From contig JACDQD010000002.1 of assembly GCA_019843655.1 (NCBI GenBank), forward strand, positions 12,733,154 through 12,797,153: a stretch of 64,000 nucleotides of DNA, written 5' to 3'. The stretch comes from Lethocerus indicus (Eukaryota > Arthropoda > Insecta > Hemiptera > Belostomatidae). Made by a program: the position numbers and the translations under genes. A model generated the notes under the pieces. It worked only from the letters and a program-made list of their open reading frames with translations. It was not told the origin of the DNA and did not search any database. Position 1 is the stretch's first letter; every line of letters begins with the position of its first letter. This document shows positions 1 to 11,759 of the stretch, piece after piece.

Positions 1-126
1 TGCGGACAACAGATTACTACATCGGGCAGAATAAACGGAACGAAAAGTGGAAATTCCTTTTCTTGCAATCTCCAGACAAATGATTGATTAAATAGACTGT
101 TAAGCTGAATGGACCATTACTGTCCG

Positions 127-128
<2 letters not shown>

Positions 129-176
<48 letters not shown>
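129..176. repeat. (TA)n microsatellite
   Basis: Uninterrupted AT dinucleotide run of about 48 bases. It creates a meaningless Ile-Tyr open frame on the minus strand. Confidence 0.97.
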
Positions 177-179
<3 letters not shown>

Positions 180-442
180 CGCAGTGTATATTTAAATAAC
201 ATACTTTCCTTCTTTGGAAAAATGATATATCTATCTGTAGATAAAAAAACGCACAGAGATACAGATCTCAATCAAATACACACACAGATATGGCTCGGAT
301 TAACCCTTTGCAGTAAATGTCCAGAAGAGGGATAAGTTACAAAAATTACGTCGGTTTTTTGACTTGCCGTGGAATATATGCTAGGATAAAGGCTATCATG
401 TTACCATATTTTGCTTGTAGAGAATAGCTATTTATAAGATCT

Positions 443-445
<3 letters not shown>

Positions 446-500
<55 letters not shown>
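446..500. repeat. (TA)n microsatellite
   Basis: Uninterrupted AT dinucleotide run of about 55 bases. Confidence 0.97.
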
Positions 501-502
<2 letters not shown>

Positions 503-1879
503 CATGAAGGAAACGGAACATATCATTTAAATCCATCCAGGAAAATGTTTGCAAAGTTGATATTTCATTAAATATAATCGACGCACAAGAGTAGGGAAAT
601 GACTATGGCTCACCACATAAGCGGATAGACACCAAAGTGACGCCCGGGTTTATCATTGCTGCTTTTCTAATTGTGTTGAATTTCTATGTTTGTTTTGAAA
701 TAGAGTTGTTGAGTGAGGTAAAGTATACTTGTAATAATTTCAGATGGGAATATCTATTTTAAAAAACAATATTAACTAATATTCTAACTGTATAGACGTA
801 GTTTAATAAATGTTATATAAATGTGTTATGCAGTAAAAAAACATACATATCATTAGATTTTAACCTTCCTGTTACCAATGATATTAAATAATTAAATTAT
901 TTCAACAGGTGAACTTAATGGTACGGCACAAGTACCTAACTAACATACTACCAAGAAGTCCCTGTGACAATGAAATAAATACGTATATATCTGTAACATG
1001 TTTTGTTTTTCATTCGACAAAGACCTTAAACTACATCTTCCGTCGTCCTTTCCATCTGTTTCATTTATTTAAGGACTAATCCATTTGATATATATTCTTC
1101 CGATACTGACATGTTTTCTACTTTCTAAGGCTGTTAACCCAAACGTTCATTCCTGAAAATCTATTGCTATCTAAGCTATGACCATTCAGAATGCAGGACT
1201 TCTGGACAAATGTCACAGAGTAGGTCATTCCTTGTAGAATATCAAGAAAGTATACTCACAAAATATATCAAAAAATGCTTCACAGTTGATTTGAAAAATT
1301 TCTAACAAAATGTTTATAAATAATTTACGAACGGAGACAATAATTATTTCTTTTGTATTCTCAATTGCATATTTATTTATCCACGACAACACTTCAGAAT
1401 AATTACCATTGTCAGTTTTGGTAATTCGTAAATCCGTTTCTTGAAGTATGAAATACGTCAGATTAAAATATATTCGGAAAGCGGATTTGGCTGACTGGAT
1501 CAGATATGGACGACGTGAAAATAAGTGGAAACGTTTATTGATTGAAAACCGGCCCGAATACCGAACTAAAAATAATTTCCTGGGCAGCTGCAACGGCTCA
1601 ACTATATTGATAATTCATTAGATTAAAATTGATTTATCGCTTCGTTATGTGAAATGAGATTAAAGGGAAAGAACGGAGTTATTTATGTGACAATCCGATA
1701 TGCACGAATGTTCCTAATTTGTAGCTCGTGCAATTTTTTCTTTTCTTTTTCTTTTATTTCTCCTTTTATTTTAAAATGACCCATTCCTTAGCTTTATTTA
1801 CCACAGCAGCTGATGTGAAACGTGAACGTTGAAATCCACCTACCTATGAGACAATCGAATTAATGACAATTATCGTATT

Positions 1880-1883
<4 letters not shown>

Positions 1884-1963
<80 letters not shown>
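1884..1963. repeat. Compound (TC)n-(TA)n microsatellite
   Basis: A CT run of about 30 bases passes directly into a TA run of about 50 bases, a common slippage-derived compound repeat. Confidence 0.97.
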
Positions 1964-1967
<4 letters not shown>

Positions 1968-2406
1968 CGGTCAGTGCATTCAATACGATTTTTCTTTGTT
2001 TATCCATGTTCAATAAGTTATATCGCTCAACAATTATATTGTAATTAATAAATTTACTCTTTTAATGTTAGAATAACCAGCGTTATAACTCAATTCTATA
2101 TCCTTATTTTATGTTACAAATTGCCTAATTTCTTCTAAGCAAGGGACCAACCCGAACTGAAGAAAAGAGTATAAAGGTTTCATGGGGGAAATAATTGTAA
2201 TTCAATATTTACAACTAACTCTAGGCGAACTGACATATCAGAGGAGAAAGGGAAAAAAGTAAAGTATTATTTATATTTAATTATTTATATAGGTTTACGA
2301 CTTTTACATATTTTAGATTTTATGAGGCAAACTAATCAGTTTGCAATCGCCTCAACTTGTTGATTGGTTCTGTTCAAGAGTATATTTGGAGGCAGAGTGT
2401 CCGTCT

Positions 2407-5400
2407 CTATGGGTTGGCCGGAGGGACAGGAATAAGGGGAGCGATTGGCTCCAACTTGGTTCCATTGTTGGGTGACCTAATGGCGGTGCTGTTGGTGTTG
2501 GCCATGTCACCAGCCGCCGGCCTTCAAATATAAACACCCTGCTTATTAGATAAACTCTGCCTTACTAACATATTTCACAAGATGTACAGAGGAAAGTCTT
2601 AAATTCCGTTCTATTCAAATTATAAGATTTTATGATTTCGCGGATATTAATATGCGAATAATTTCGGTGTCTGATGGCTAATTCGTTTCGTAATGAGAAA
2701 ATTCCGATAATTTATGTCTCTACTAATACTGTCCTTACTGAAGGGTGCGGACATTTCGGAATGATAATCGGTGTCGTATAATCGGCCGGTAATTCAAAAA
2801 TAAGGAAAACTGGAAAATGAAAACTACTGTTTATCGCAACCCGGGTAAATTATGCAAAATTATTATTGGGTATAATCATTAATTTACTGAGATAACCGCT
2901 TACTTCTGTGTTGTGGGTTTCTCCCTTAAACTCGGAGGTAGGAAGGGGTCCAAGGCCTGGTGTATTACGTGAGTAAGGGGCCTCAATCTGAAACACATTG
3001 TTAGTAATCGTCATAGACAGATATTCCCCAGAATAAAGACTAAATAATTATACTATAGTACAGAAGAAATAATCATATTATGAATATACATAAACCACAC
3101 CCATCACTGCGGGGACACTTCATCCTTACTGTATTGCGCTTAATAACTGAATATGACTGATGTTGGAAAACAAACCGAATCGGCTGTTGCAATAACGATG
3201 ATATAATTCCACGGATTAATTTATTTCTAGAGATACAATTTCTAATTTTTCATAGTTAATTACATTGTTCAATATAAAAATTAGAAGTAATTAGACCTAC
3301 TGCAGATCCTATAGAAATAATAAAGGTATTATAGTGTAAGAGCTTAGTGCTCTAGATAAAACCGTTCTTACAATAATAGTTGACTGTAAGGTAAGTTAAG
3401 TAGGACGAAAGTAAACTAGCAACATTGTCGCGAATAGATCCGTTTATAGAACAAAATTACTGGTGTGATTAATCAATTGCTCTACATAGTATATAATTGC
3501 TCTATTATAAGTTGTTACTATTCAGGGACCGAAAGGAAACCATTAAAAAGTACCTGAAACATGTTAAATACCCCGTTACCTCTACTGTTTTACTGCCACG
3601 GGCATATTGCTAGAACGTAAAATAGGCCTATATTTGAAGTTGCAGTCGGACTCCGATGGTCGAACCAGAAACAGTGCCAAAACATCGGCTATCGGCCAGA
3701 TTTAAAGGGGGGCAAGATTTAAGGGGGAGAAAGTTCCAGTCGGGAATAGAAGTCAACCATCAACTAGGACAGAATTAGATAAAAATCCAATAAATTGAAC
3801 AGTCACCTCCTCATCGGCTACTCAGGTTCTTTCCTATGGTCGTCTGAGTAAACTAAATAGTAAAATTTCCATTTCTATTCGCAGAAACATTCACTAGGTT
3901 AATAGAACTAGGTTAATACAATAACCTAGGACTAATTCTAAGGAGCTATACTACATGTTTAGTTAAGTGATAAGATTCCTACAGTGAAGAATTAAGGACT
4001 TACGCGTTATCGTAAAATGACTGTAACGATCTGTCCTCTTCAACGGAGCCGCTTCCAGTCGAATCTTCTGCACAGTCACCCGTGGCGCATGACCTGAGGG
4101 GTGAACACATTAGACACTATGAGAAAAAGAGAATATATCATGTTGCAGCAACGATTATTTTACTGAATTTCAAACAATGAAAATTAATTGGCTTGACCAG
4201 AGATCCACATCTGCAACTACTTCAAACAGATACAACAGCAAATAAATTAATTACGTTTATACTTTCCCTTTCTTCCTGTTTGATTATATCATATTCCGTT
4301 AAGTCTGGATAGATACATGATGTGATTTAATTACTAAACTATTGCAGGATATGAAAAAGTAAATTCCTAGATTCTGAATTGTTACCATGCCGCTGCTATG
4401 TTGATCAGACAAACTGGGGACGATCCAAAGGAAAATAAATACAAAAATTTGAATTTTTCTCGGTTAAATGGTGGTGGCCAAAATTTGTCCAAAGGCAAAG
4501 TTAATTCATAATTTTTTGACCGCCATGAACCGAGCGCTCTCGGTGAAAGTTTAAAGGGACAAAATAACTTTAATTGCTCGGTATGTTCCCATAGGGGCAA
4601 ACTGAATTTAGCTCTCCCACCTTAGGGACTCTGAATAACAATTAATAAGTAACGCTGAACAAAACCCAGCGGTCCAACTCTAGCTATTTACAACCACATT
4701 GGGTCAGCCGAACAAGTAGTTATGACATTAGAACCTATCAAATGGATAATTTTAGACATAATGCAATAGGTAAAATAAAAATCAAGAACCGTAATGCTCA
4801 ATTAAAGAAAATGTTTGTAAAAATATTAATAAAAGAACTAATTGAAAAAAGGCACCATTTATGAATCAAATGCCTACCTCGGTCTCTAGTTAGACAAATT
4901 CTACCATGGAATCCAGAGATATGGCTCAATCAATACACTAAACCAACTATCAAATTCATATAGATCCACACATCCTGAAAAGGGGCCCATTCCAAACGCG
5001 TGCGAATAATTTCTATCTGATCGCCCTTTCCGTCACATACACTTTTCATGATTAGAATTACCAATGTTATTGGTCATCCATGCGAATTATCAAGTTCGTG
5101 TGAAGTCATAAACCCAAAGCTCGGATTTTTTATACAGATCAAAAATTACTTGAGCAAATAAAGTACCGACGCTTTGGCCAGCAGCGATTTCCTGTTGCGA
5201 GTCAAATGGAGTGGCATCGGGATTGTCAACTTCTTGTCATTTATAGTAACTATCCTGTCGGTCACCTCCTCGCAGAGATATGCCGTGCACCTGGACCATT
5301 TAGAAGAGCCATTTTTAATCTACTTAATGGTTTTATTTTTATTAATTATAACCGTACGGTACGTATAATACCTGAAGAATACAACGTCCTCACGGCTTTC

Positions 5401-5823
5401 AGACAATTTCACGGGTCCTTCAGTCGGAGAACTTCGGATTAGGTCCCCTTCAATTATGTCGTCTCGAAAATTGTAACATGTCTTTCCAATACACCTGAAG
5501 AGTCATAAAATGAACACACAGACACACACACACACACACCTCCTGTTTCGATTTTTTAAAGATATATTCGGTAAACATTGGATAGCTCTTGGCGGATGAT
5601 TTACTTCTGGGAGACAACTTAGGATACCCGCTTGGCGACTGTGAGTATTTCGAACCAATCCGTAATTTATAATAGTTCATATTGCATTGTAATTATAGAA
5701 TTAGTAAAATGTATATATACTAATTATATATCATAGGTGTGGGTGTGTGTGCTTTCTTTTCTAATAATTTAGTCCAATTGTTCGAGGTATTTCCGTGAGT
5801 TTTAGTTTCACCCTTGAAATAAC

Positions 5824-5873
<50 letters not shown>

Positions 5874-6955
5874 GATACAACGCGCACAGACAGACACGCA
5901 CATCTGGTGACATTACCTGATAGCATTATTATGACGGAGCCCCTGAATCTTGTCTAGATTGATTTGGTCCTCATCTGAATCGTACTCGTCCCGAAAGAGC
6001 AATGGAGCCCTGAAGCAACAGTTTCAAAATCGATAAATATCCGTGGCACAATTCTCGGTTTATTTAATTCTTAAAAAAACCTTCATTGATTCGTGAAATT
6101 TAAAACTCCTTGATTGAATTTGATTTAATTGCTACATTTAAAATGCTCGATCTCGAACGAAACTTTCTATTTGCAGTGACGGTATTTGACTGTATAGTGC
6201 CCTCCCTCCTGACTACTATATAAAATATCGTGCACAGCGAGGATCAAGCTCTCATGAAAAATGTTACATCAATTTGTATTTGTCAAATACCTTATTTTAT
6301 ATAAATTGTAATTATAAAATCACGTACTGTATCCTCCCACACAGCGCACCAAACGGTAGGACAGCAACTAGTAAAAATATCTGAAAATAACAAAATATAT
6401 CGATTTTTCAAGTTGTACGCATTTTAATTTAAAAATAGTTCCTATACTAAGTATATAGAGTAATTCAAGTAACAAATAACTAATAATTAAAATTGATTTC
6501 AATCCTTGTTATAATCCGATATGATGTTATAAGTGCTGAATACGTATCATCTTCATAATTATATTCTGTCTTCCAGCGGACTGTTTATTAGACTAGAAAA
6601 TGTAATTGGAGACCTAACCTAGGGGGATATGGCGACCGGTCAGTTAGTGATATTTACGGAATATTAGAAAGAGCACAATGTTAACTTCATGAAAACGGGG
6701 CTATATATCGTCCTGATTTTTACTGTTCAGTCTTTGCGGATTAAATTGCACTCAACCAAATGTATGAATTTAGGGGCCGACACACACCCCTGAGATAAGT
6801 CTAGAGACTATAAAGTCACTGCACTTATAACAGTTTAGAAGGTTGTCTAGGCAAATCAGAAATCAGTTAACAACTCGAAGACAAATCTACTGGCACGGAC
6901 TGTGATCACATATTCTATGAATAATGGAGAATATTGCGTTTACCTTGAGACTCAT
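2407..6955 (-). CDS. Small secreted acidic/Pro-rich protein, six exons, unknown function (148 aa)
   Basis: I do not recognise this gene. Minus-strand coding exons are 6944-6955, 6328-6380, 5917-6009, 4004-4093, 2904-2987 and 2407-2521 (447 nt). Every junction is GT-AG; the first intron is phase 0 and the other four are phase 2, and the frame stays open to a TAG. Exon 1 is only MSLK. Exon 2 completes a signal peptide, MSLKIFLLVAVLPFGALC. The mature part has an acidic stretch around residues 29-41 with a Tyr inside it (possible sulfation), one Cys pair (55, 60), an Asp/Glu/Ser-rich part to ~73, a hydrophobic amphipathic-looking stretch 76-99, and a Pro/Asn/Thr tail with two N-glycosylation sequons (121, 130). 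The last acceptor (ttgaag) is the weakest. It is preceded by a TATA/Inr promoter and diverges from the gene at 9999. Shared exon sizes and phases make these two likely paralogues. Confidence 0.8.
5513..5539. repeat. (CA)n microsatellite
   Basis: CA dinucleotide run of about 27 bases with one interruption, inside the third intron of the minus-strand secreted-protein gene. Confidence 0.9.
5827..5871. repeat. (TA)n microsatellite
   Basis: AT dinucleotide run of about 45 bases in the same intron, ending about 45 bases downstream of the third exon on the minus strand. Confidence 0.97.
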
Positions 6956-6984
6956 GATACTCCGAGTCCAGACTGGCGACAGAC

Positions 6985-7020
6985 TGAAGCTAATTTCTGG
7001 CGTTTATCTTTCCTTATATA
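6985..7020 (-). promoter_or_regulatory. TATA/Inr core promoter of the minus-strand secreted-protein gene
   Basis: On the minus strand TATATAAG occupies 7020-7013, followed 35 bases later by TCAGTC (A at 6985), a good match to the arthropod initiator TCAGT. This gives a leader of about 30 nt before the ATG at 6955. The TATA-to-Inr spacing is slightly longer than the usual 30-31, so the true start may lie a few bases upstream. Confidence 0.65.
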
Positions 7021-7267
7021 CGTAAACGGTTCGGTCATTACTGGAAGTCGTTAGACAGTCATCTACCCGAGGAGTCATCGAACCGGCAAACCGTTCTTCA
7101 TAACTGGCGCAACGGACAACGTTTCCCATAAAGTTATTCTCGCCTTCAAACAAGAGACAAATTCAAGAACTTCATCAATACTTTTGAATCTCCCGCTGTC
7201 AATTATAATATTTTACTCGTCTTAAATATATCGCTCGAGTTTATTTTTTTGATATTTCATCAACATC

Positions 7268-7293
7268 AATTATGCTGTATTTACAGCATAATT
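7268..7293. repeat. Perfect palindrome, 12-bp arms, 2-nt spacer
   Basis: AATTATGCTGTA, then TT, then TACAGCATAATT. The TTATGCTG motif occurs again immediately to the right. It lies about 250 bases upstream of the start of the minus-strand secreted-protein gene, so it could be a dimeric protein-binding site. Confidence 0.85.
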
Positions 7294-8280
7294 ATGCTGA
7301 TTTTTAGTTAGCTGATTTATTAAAACTAGAGGCCTTAAAAATAGGTAAAATGATTAGACACATAAAAGAAAACGCTTCATCACTGTGTGTGTTTGAAAGT
7401 AACTTATGTTTACTTAATGTCTTTAATTTAATGTACACAATAAAAGTGAAACATTTCAAATCGGCATTATATTTTAGGACTTAGAACCTTCAGAAACCTA
7501 TTACATTTTAACAGTGATGTCAATAAACTAATGTGATGGACTTGTTTATTAATGAATGATCGGTTGGAAAACTGATATCGTTCGACTCCTATTATCTATC
7601 TCATTCTATGCCCAATAATCTGTGGAAACATTTTCTGAAAAGGGTCAACAGTATATAAACAGAAAAATAATCGAAATACTACGGTTTATTTATTTTTATC
7701 TACATGAGAATAGCGACTTTTATTCGGGATAATGGCTGTACCAAAGGCAACGGAGAGTATCCTATGGCCTTGTTCCTGTGTCCTTTCTCCCTCTAGGGAA
7801 TTATTAATAGAATTTCTAAGTACTTCCTTTGGATCATGAAGGGTTTTATAAGTGCGGTACTCACTTATATTTTCAGCCATAGTTTCAAATGAAATTTAAT
7901 TTATGGAGTTTAAAGTGAGGCCATTCGTTAGAATATTATTACTTCATCACTCCTTGAACATTATCTTAATAAAGTTAGATTTTACCTTATACGCTTCAAA
8001 GTTAAAAATATGTAAACACATTTTACCCACACATTTTACAAATTAAGGAATAAAATCTGTGGTTTAGTATAACTTATATTTCGGCAAACTCACCAAAGTT
8101 TGTGTTCTCAGTGATCATTTTAGATAATCCATTCTGAAGATTGATAAGGCGCATCTTGTACATATAACAAGTTTAAACAGTCTTATCATAGTTAGTTAAA
8201 ATTACAAATAAAATTTCGCTAATAAGAGTATTTTTTGAAGTAGTCACTATTTTTTATCATGTAATTTCATTTTATTCTGG

Positions 8281-8305
8281 CACACACACACACACACACA
8301 CTCAG

Positions 8306-8361
<56 letters not shown>
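8281..8361. repeat. (CA)n and (TA)n microsatellites
   Basis: A 20-base CA run, a 7-base gap, then a TA run of about 54 bases. Confidence 0.97.
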
Positions 8362-8364
<3 letters not shown>

Positions 8365-9938
8365 CGGGTAGGAAAGCCAGCAGGATCGCGGCGGATGTCC
8401 GGACCCGAAGAAGGAAATGGCACCAGCTGGAAAAGCGGAAACGAAGGTGAATAAAGCGAGGGGAGCCATCCCGCCCCGATGAAGGAAACTGCTCAAAATA
8501 TGGATTCTATGATCGTAACACCTGACGGCATCCACACATGAAATTACAAAATAAAATTAAATTGTATAATGAAAGTTACAATCTTGGTTAGTTTTGCGAA
8601 ACATTGTCTGTATCAGGAGGTTGTTCAGACATTTTGTTTTTTTTTCCAAGTAATTAAATTGTATGACGCCGTCTGTATTATTACAAGAAAAGAGTCTACA
8701 ATTTCAGGATAGAACTACATGTGGTAATTTAGTCTATTGTACAGTAAACAGAAAAGATTCGTTTTTACCACAAATTTGGTTAATAAAATATATCCAGCAA
8801 AGACAAATTCCTTGTTACTGCTTTTGGGATTTATCTTTGCCGTTATGAACACTAGAGGTTTAGCATGTTTTTTTTCTAATACATGTAACGCTTTCTGCAT
8901 CGTGAGCTTATTGGGACGCTATTTTGTAATTAAGATAACGATGAATCGGAGCCTACTGATAAATTGAGTATTACACGGTAATATAAAATGAACCATTTTA
9001 CGCTCCGCTAAACCTTTTCTGCGACTAATGTCGCTCAAAGGTAAAGTAGGGCGGTTCGGATTTATCAAAGGAAGCTCAGGGACCAAGTTAAATTAACATC
9101 GACCGAGCACGGGATAGACTGACTGTCGAGTCCCCTTTGAAAACCCCCAGTAGGTGTTGCCCTGCAACAACTATACTCCCCTAGTACAATGTCAAGCGAC
9201 ATTATGTACAGTGAAACAAAAACAAGAGCTTGAGTTTAACAACAAGAAAATTAAGCAAATTAATCAGGTAGTCCTAGCGTTCCTGTCTTGTAAACGTTCT
9301 CATTCTACATTTGTAAAACGGAATGATGAATCAAAAGAAATAGAATGGGTGAATTTTTATTCCCAAACTCACTCAGTGGAGTGGTATAAAAATGTATTTT
9401 CATTCATTTTTTGAACTGCTTGTTGTCTCATTTATCCTACGTCATGATTTCATTTTATATTATTATAATGTAGTAATAATACAATTATTATTTTTATTTT
9501 ATTTCGTTGAGATAATTTTTATATACAATAGTTAAAATTGTATATAACCAACATTGTTTTCAAAGTGTTCACCCACAATTCTTTCTTGTCTTGAACACTC
9601 CGGTTCCAATTCTAAAAGGTAGCCCTTCGGGCCTCTATCTCGGTATTTTGAGATATATAGTAATTCCAAGACCGTACGAGTTCACTCGTTCGGTTCACTC
9701 CCTCACTCACACACATACGCACACAACTGGATGTTGGTAACGTCTACTATACAAGTCTATTTGAAAGTTATACATTTCTAGGCGATAGATGTGAGATAAA
9801 TGTGTGTTATCGATTATTGCTTAATAATTTGTTTGTCATCGGAGCGGTATCGATGAGACTATTAGAGGGCTGATTATTGGGCGTTTCGTGTCCTCTGTCT
9901 AACGACTTCAACGGCTTCTGTTCCGATCCTCACTCAAA

Positions 9939-9975
9939 TATATAAACGTGTAGAGAAATAGGAGTGCCATCGACC
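9939..9975 (+). promoter_or_regulatory. TATA promoter of the plus-strand secreted-protein gene
   Basis: TATATAAA at 9939-9946 stands 60 bases before the ATG at 9999. A start about 30 bases downstream of the TATA box would fall near 9970 (ATCGACC context, a weak initiator), giving a leader of about 30 nt. Both the TATATAA sequence and the short leader match the divergent gene's promoter. Confidence 0.65.
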
Positions 9976-9998
9976 CGCCCAGGACAGATACCAGCAAC

Positions 9999-11667
9999 AT
10001 GAAGCCCACGGTAATTCTATTAAGTACGGGCTTTTGTTATGATGTAGTCACTGTTATGATTTTTCAGCAACAACATACAAAACTTTGATAAGTTGTCTAT
10101 ATTTTGTAAGAACATTTCACCACCTGCTATACCACGTTTTAACACGCGTTAAACGAATCCGATAATAAATTATAAACAGATGCATTATAAATGTTACTAT
10201 GAATATTAGCTAGTATCTTTTGTAGGATGATCAATTTTTTTCTGAGTACTGGATACAATAAGAGTATAGAATTACTCACAGGAAATGTAACAATACCAAT
10301 ACTTGTTTTCAGTTACTGTTCTTTCTCGCACTACTGCCTCTCAGCGCATTCGGCAATGTTTTATGGTGAGTTCAAAAGATACAACATTGTAAGCAATCAC
10401 GCGTATTAAACAATTCAAATCTTAACGCCCAAATGAAAGCCTAAATTTCAGGTACCTAATCAGTTTTTCTTTGTTAACAGGACTCAAACCAGCCAGGAAG
10501 GCATTGGAGGTTCTATAGCTAACAGAGAAAGATGGCTTAATTCTTCCAACGACAAAGAGTGAGTGTTATCCACATATACGTTTTCGCGTGTCACGCTTAA
10601 TTGTGAATTGTTAGGGATATTATGCGTCTAAAACACCCAGTTTCTTTTTCACCCGCATTGAGAATCGGACCTGCACCATCATTGGCCTCAAAGATAAATC
10701 ACGGCTTTTACCAATTTACAATTTTCGAAACACGTTATTTTCCTTAAATGTACAAAGGGTAATATATGCAATGGATTGTTCACTATATGTAAGGAAATTC
10801 GTTGAACTGGACTAAGCAATAGGTCTAGCTTTGTTTCCCTGTCTCCTAGACAGTAAGTGTAGTGTCTTGGATTCACTGGAGTCATCCCGAATATGAAATA
10901 TATATTTTATGAATAAAATAAATTATATATATAAAATTAAAACTGTCTCGACGGTGGTTTTTTGAGGATGGTTCCTGGCCTCATCCTATAGACTCTGACT
11001 GCTCCTTGTTTCTTATATTATCTTCGTATATTATATGAACACAATGATAGGGAGATGAAGATCGCTGTGCTGCCAGTAAGTGAGGAAGGTGCCCGGTAAT
11101 AGTTTCTTTGATTGGCGACCACTATTGATCCGGTCATTCGTCTCTTTCAAGTACACCTTCTTTGTTCCTTTATCGGCTGTGTATTGAAAGGTGGAAGAAT
11201 AAAATTCAAAAGGCTTACCTATTACAATATACACCATATATTTACAATAATTAGATACACTGGATACATAATTTTAGGGATATTTTATCTTAAAATATAA
11301 AATATCGAATGGTGTAATCGGGCTAATTGCATCTCTGTCTAATCAATTTTTCGTTACCCCGAACATCGGGACCATAACTGCCAACTATAATAATTTGACT
11401 AACGCGGGCTGTTTCAGAGAAGAGGGAAAGTACAGGAGTGTTGCGGGGGTGATTGGTGTGCCAGCGGCTGCGCTGGCCGCCGGTTTGGCCGTGGTGATAG
11501 CAGCGCCGGCGGTTGCCATCGCCAACGGGGCAGCGGTACTGGCAAGTGCGCCGCTGGCTGCGGCAAATGCCGCACAACAGGCCGCCGCCCTCTACGCCTC
11601 ATCCTACACATCATCATCCACCCAATCACCCACGACATCATCCGCAGGCCCCCTCTATTCCCAGTAG
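9999..11667 (+). CDS. Small secreted Ala/Val-rich protein, four exons, unknown function (130 aa)
   Basis: I do not recognise this as a named gene. Coding exons are 9999-10010, 10313-10365, 10481-10558 and 11418-11667 (393 nt). Introns are phase 0, 2 and 2, all GT-AG, with good acceptors (ttttcag, ttaacag, gtttcag) and two gtgagt donors. Exon 1 is MKPT; exon 2 completes the signal peptide MKPTLLFFLALLPLSAFG. The mature protein has a polar N-terminal part (19-55, one Trp pair), a long Ala/Val/Gly/Pro hydrophobic stretch (56-108) with an AAPAVA motif like those in some insect cuticular proteins, and a Ser/Thr/Tyr tail ending PLYSQ. There are no Cys, so it is not a disulfide peptide. A cuticle or other extracellular structural role is a guess. 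The gene is divergent from, and probably paralogous to, the gene at 2407-6955. Confidence 0.82.
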
Positions 11668-11759
11668 ACCACCAGCCGAGGCTCTGATATATCGGGTCGA
11701 TAAATTAAAATCCGTAATATATTTCGTCGTTATATCCTCGATAGATTTCCTCCTCGATA

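Larger units (their letters stand above)
1..2406. other. Left flank, no gene seen; includes 3' flank of the minus-strand secreted-protein gene
   Basis: AT-rich sequence with three microsatellites (listed separately). No open frame here has coding-like codon use or usable splice sites. The last ~150 bases would be the 3' untranslated part of the minus-strand gene that ends at 2407. On that strand an ATTAAA-type polyadenylation hexamer lies at about 2276-2281, which is a plausible but unproven 3' end. Confidence 0.5.
7021..9938. other. Intergenic region between two divergent secreted-protein genes
   Basis: About 2.9 kb between two TATA boxes that point away from each other, so it should hold the regulatory DNA of both genes. 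Visible in it are a perfect 12-bp-arm palindrome near 7280, a CA/TA microsatellite at 8281-8361, and a GC-richer patch at about 8362-8540 directly after that microsatellite. The patch has open frames on both strands but no convincing gene. The rest is AT-rich with nothing I can name. Confidence 0.6.

Noticed and set aside
2407..6955. Assignment to the aphid BICYCLE effector family
   Set aside because: Only the phase-2 micro-exon layout is similar; no paired Cys-Tyr-Cys motifs are present.
8302..8535. Minus-strand frame with a signal-like MAPLALFTFVSAFPAGA stretch
   Set aside because: It runs directly into the (TA)n microsatellite, has no partner exons, and the plus strand is equally open; chance is more likely.
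11323..11641. Minus-strand open frames over the last exon of the plus secreted gene
   Set aside because: Antisense shadows of Ala-rich coding sequence; the plus strand has the acceptor, the frame and the upstream signal-peptide exons.
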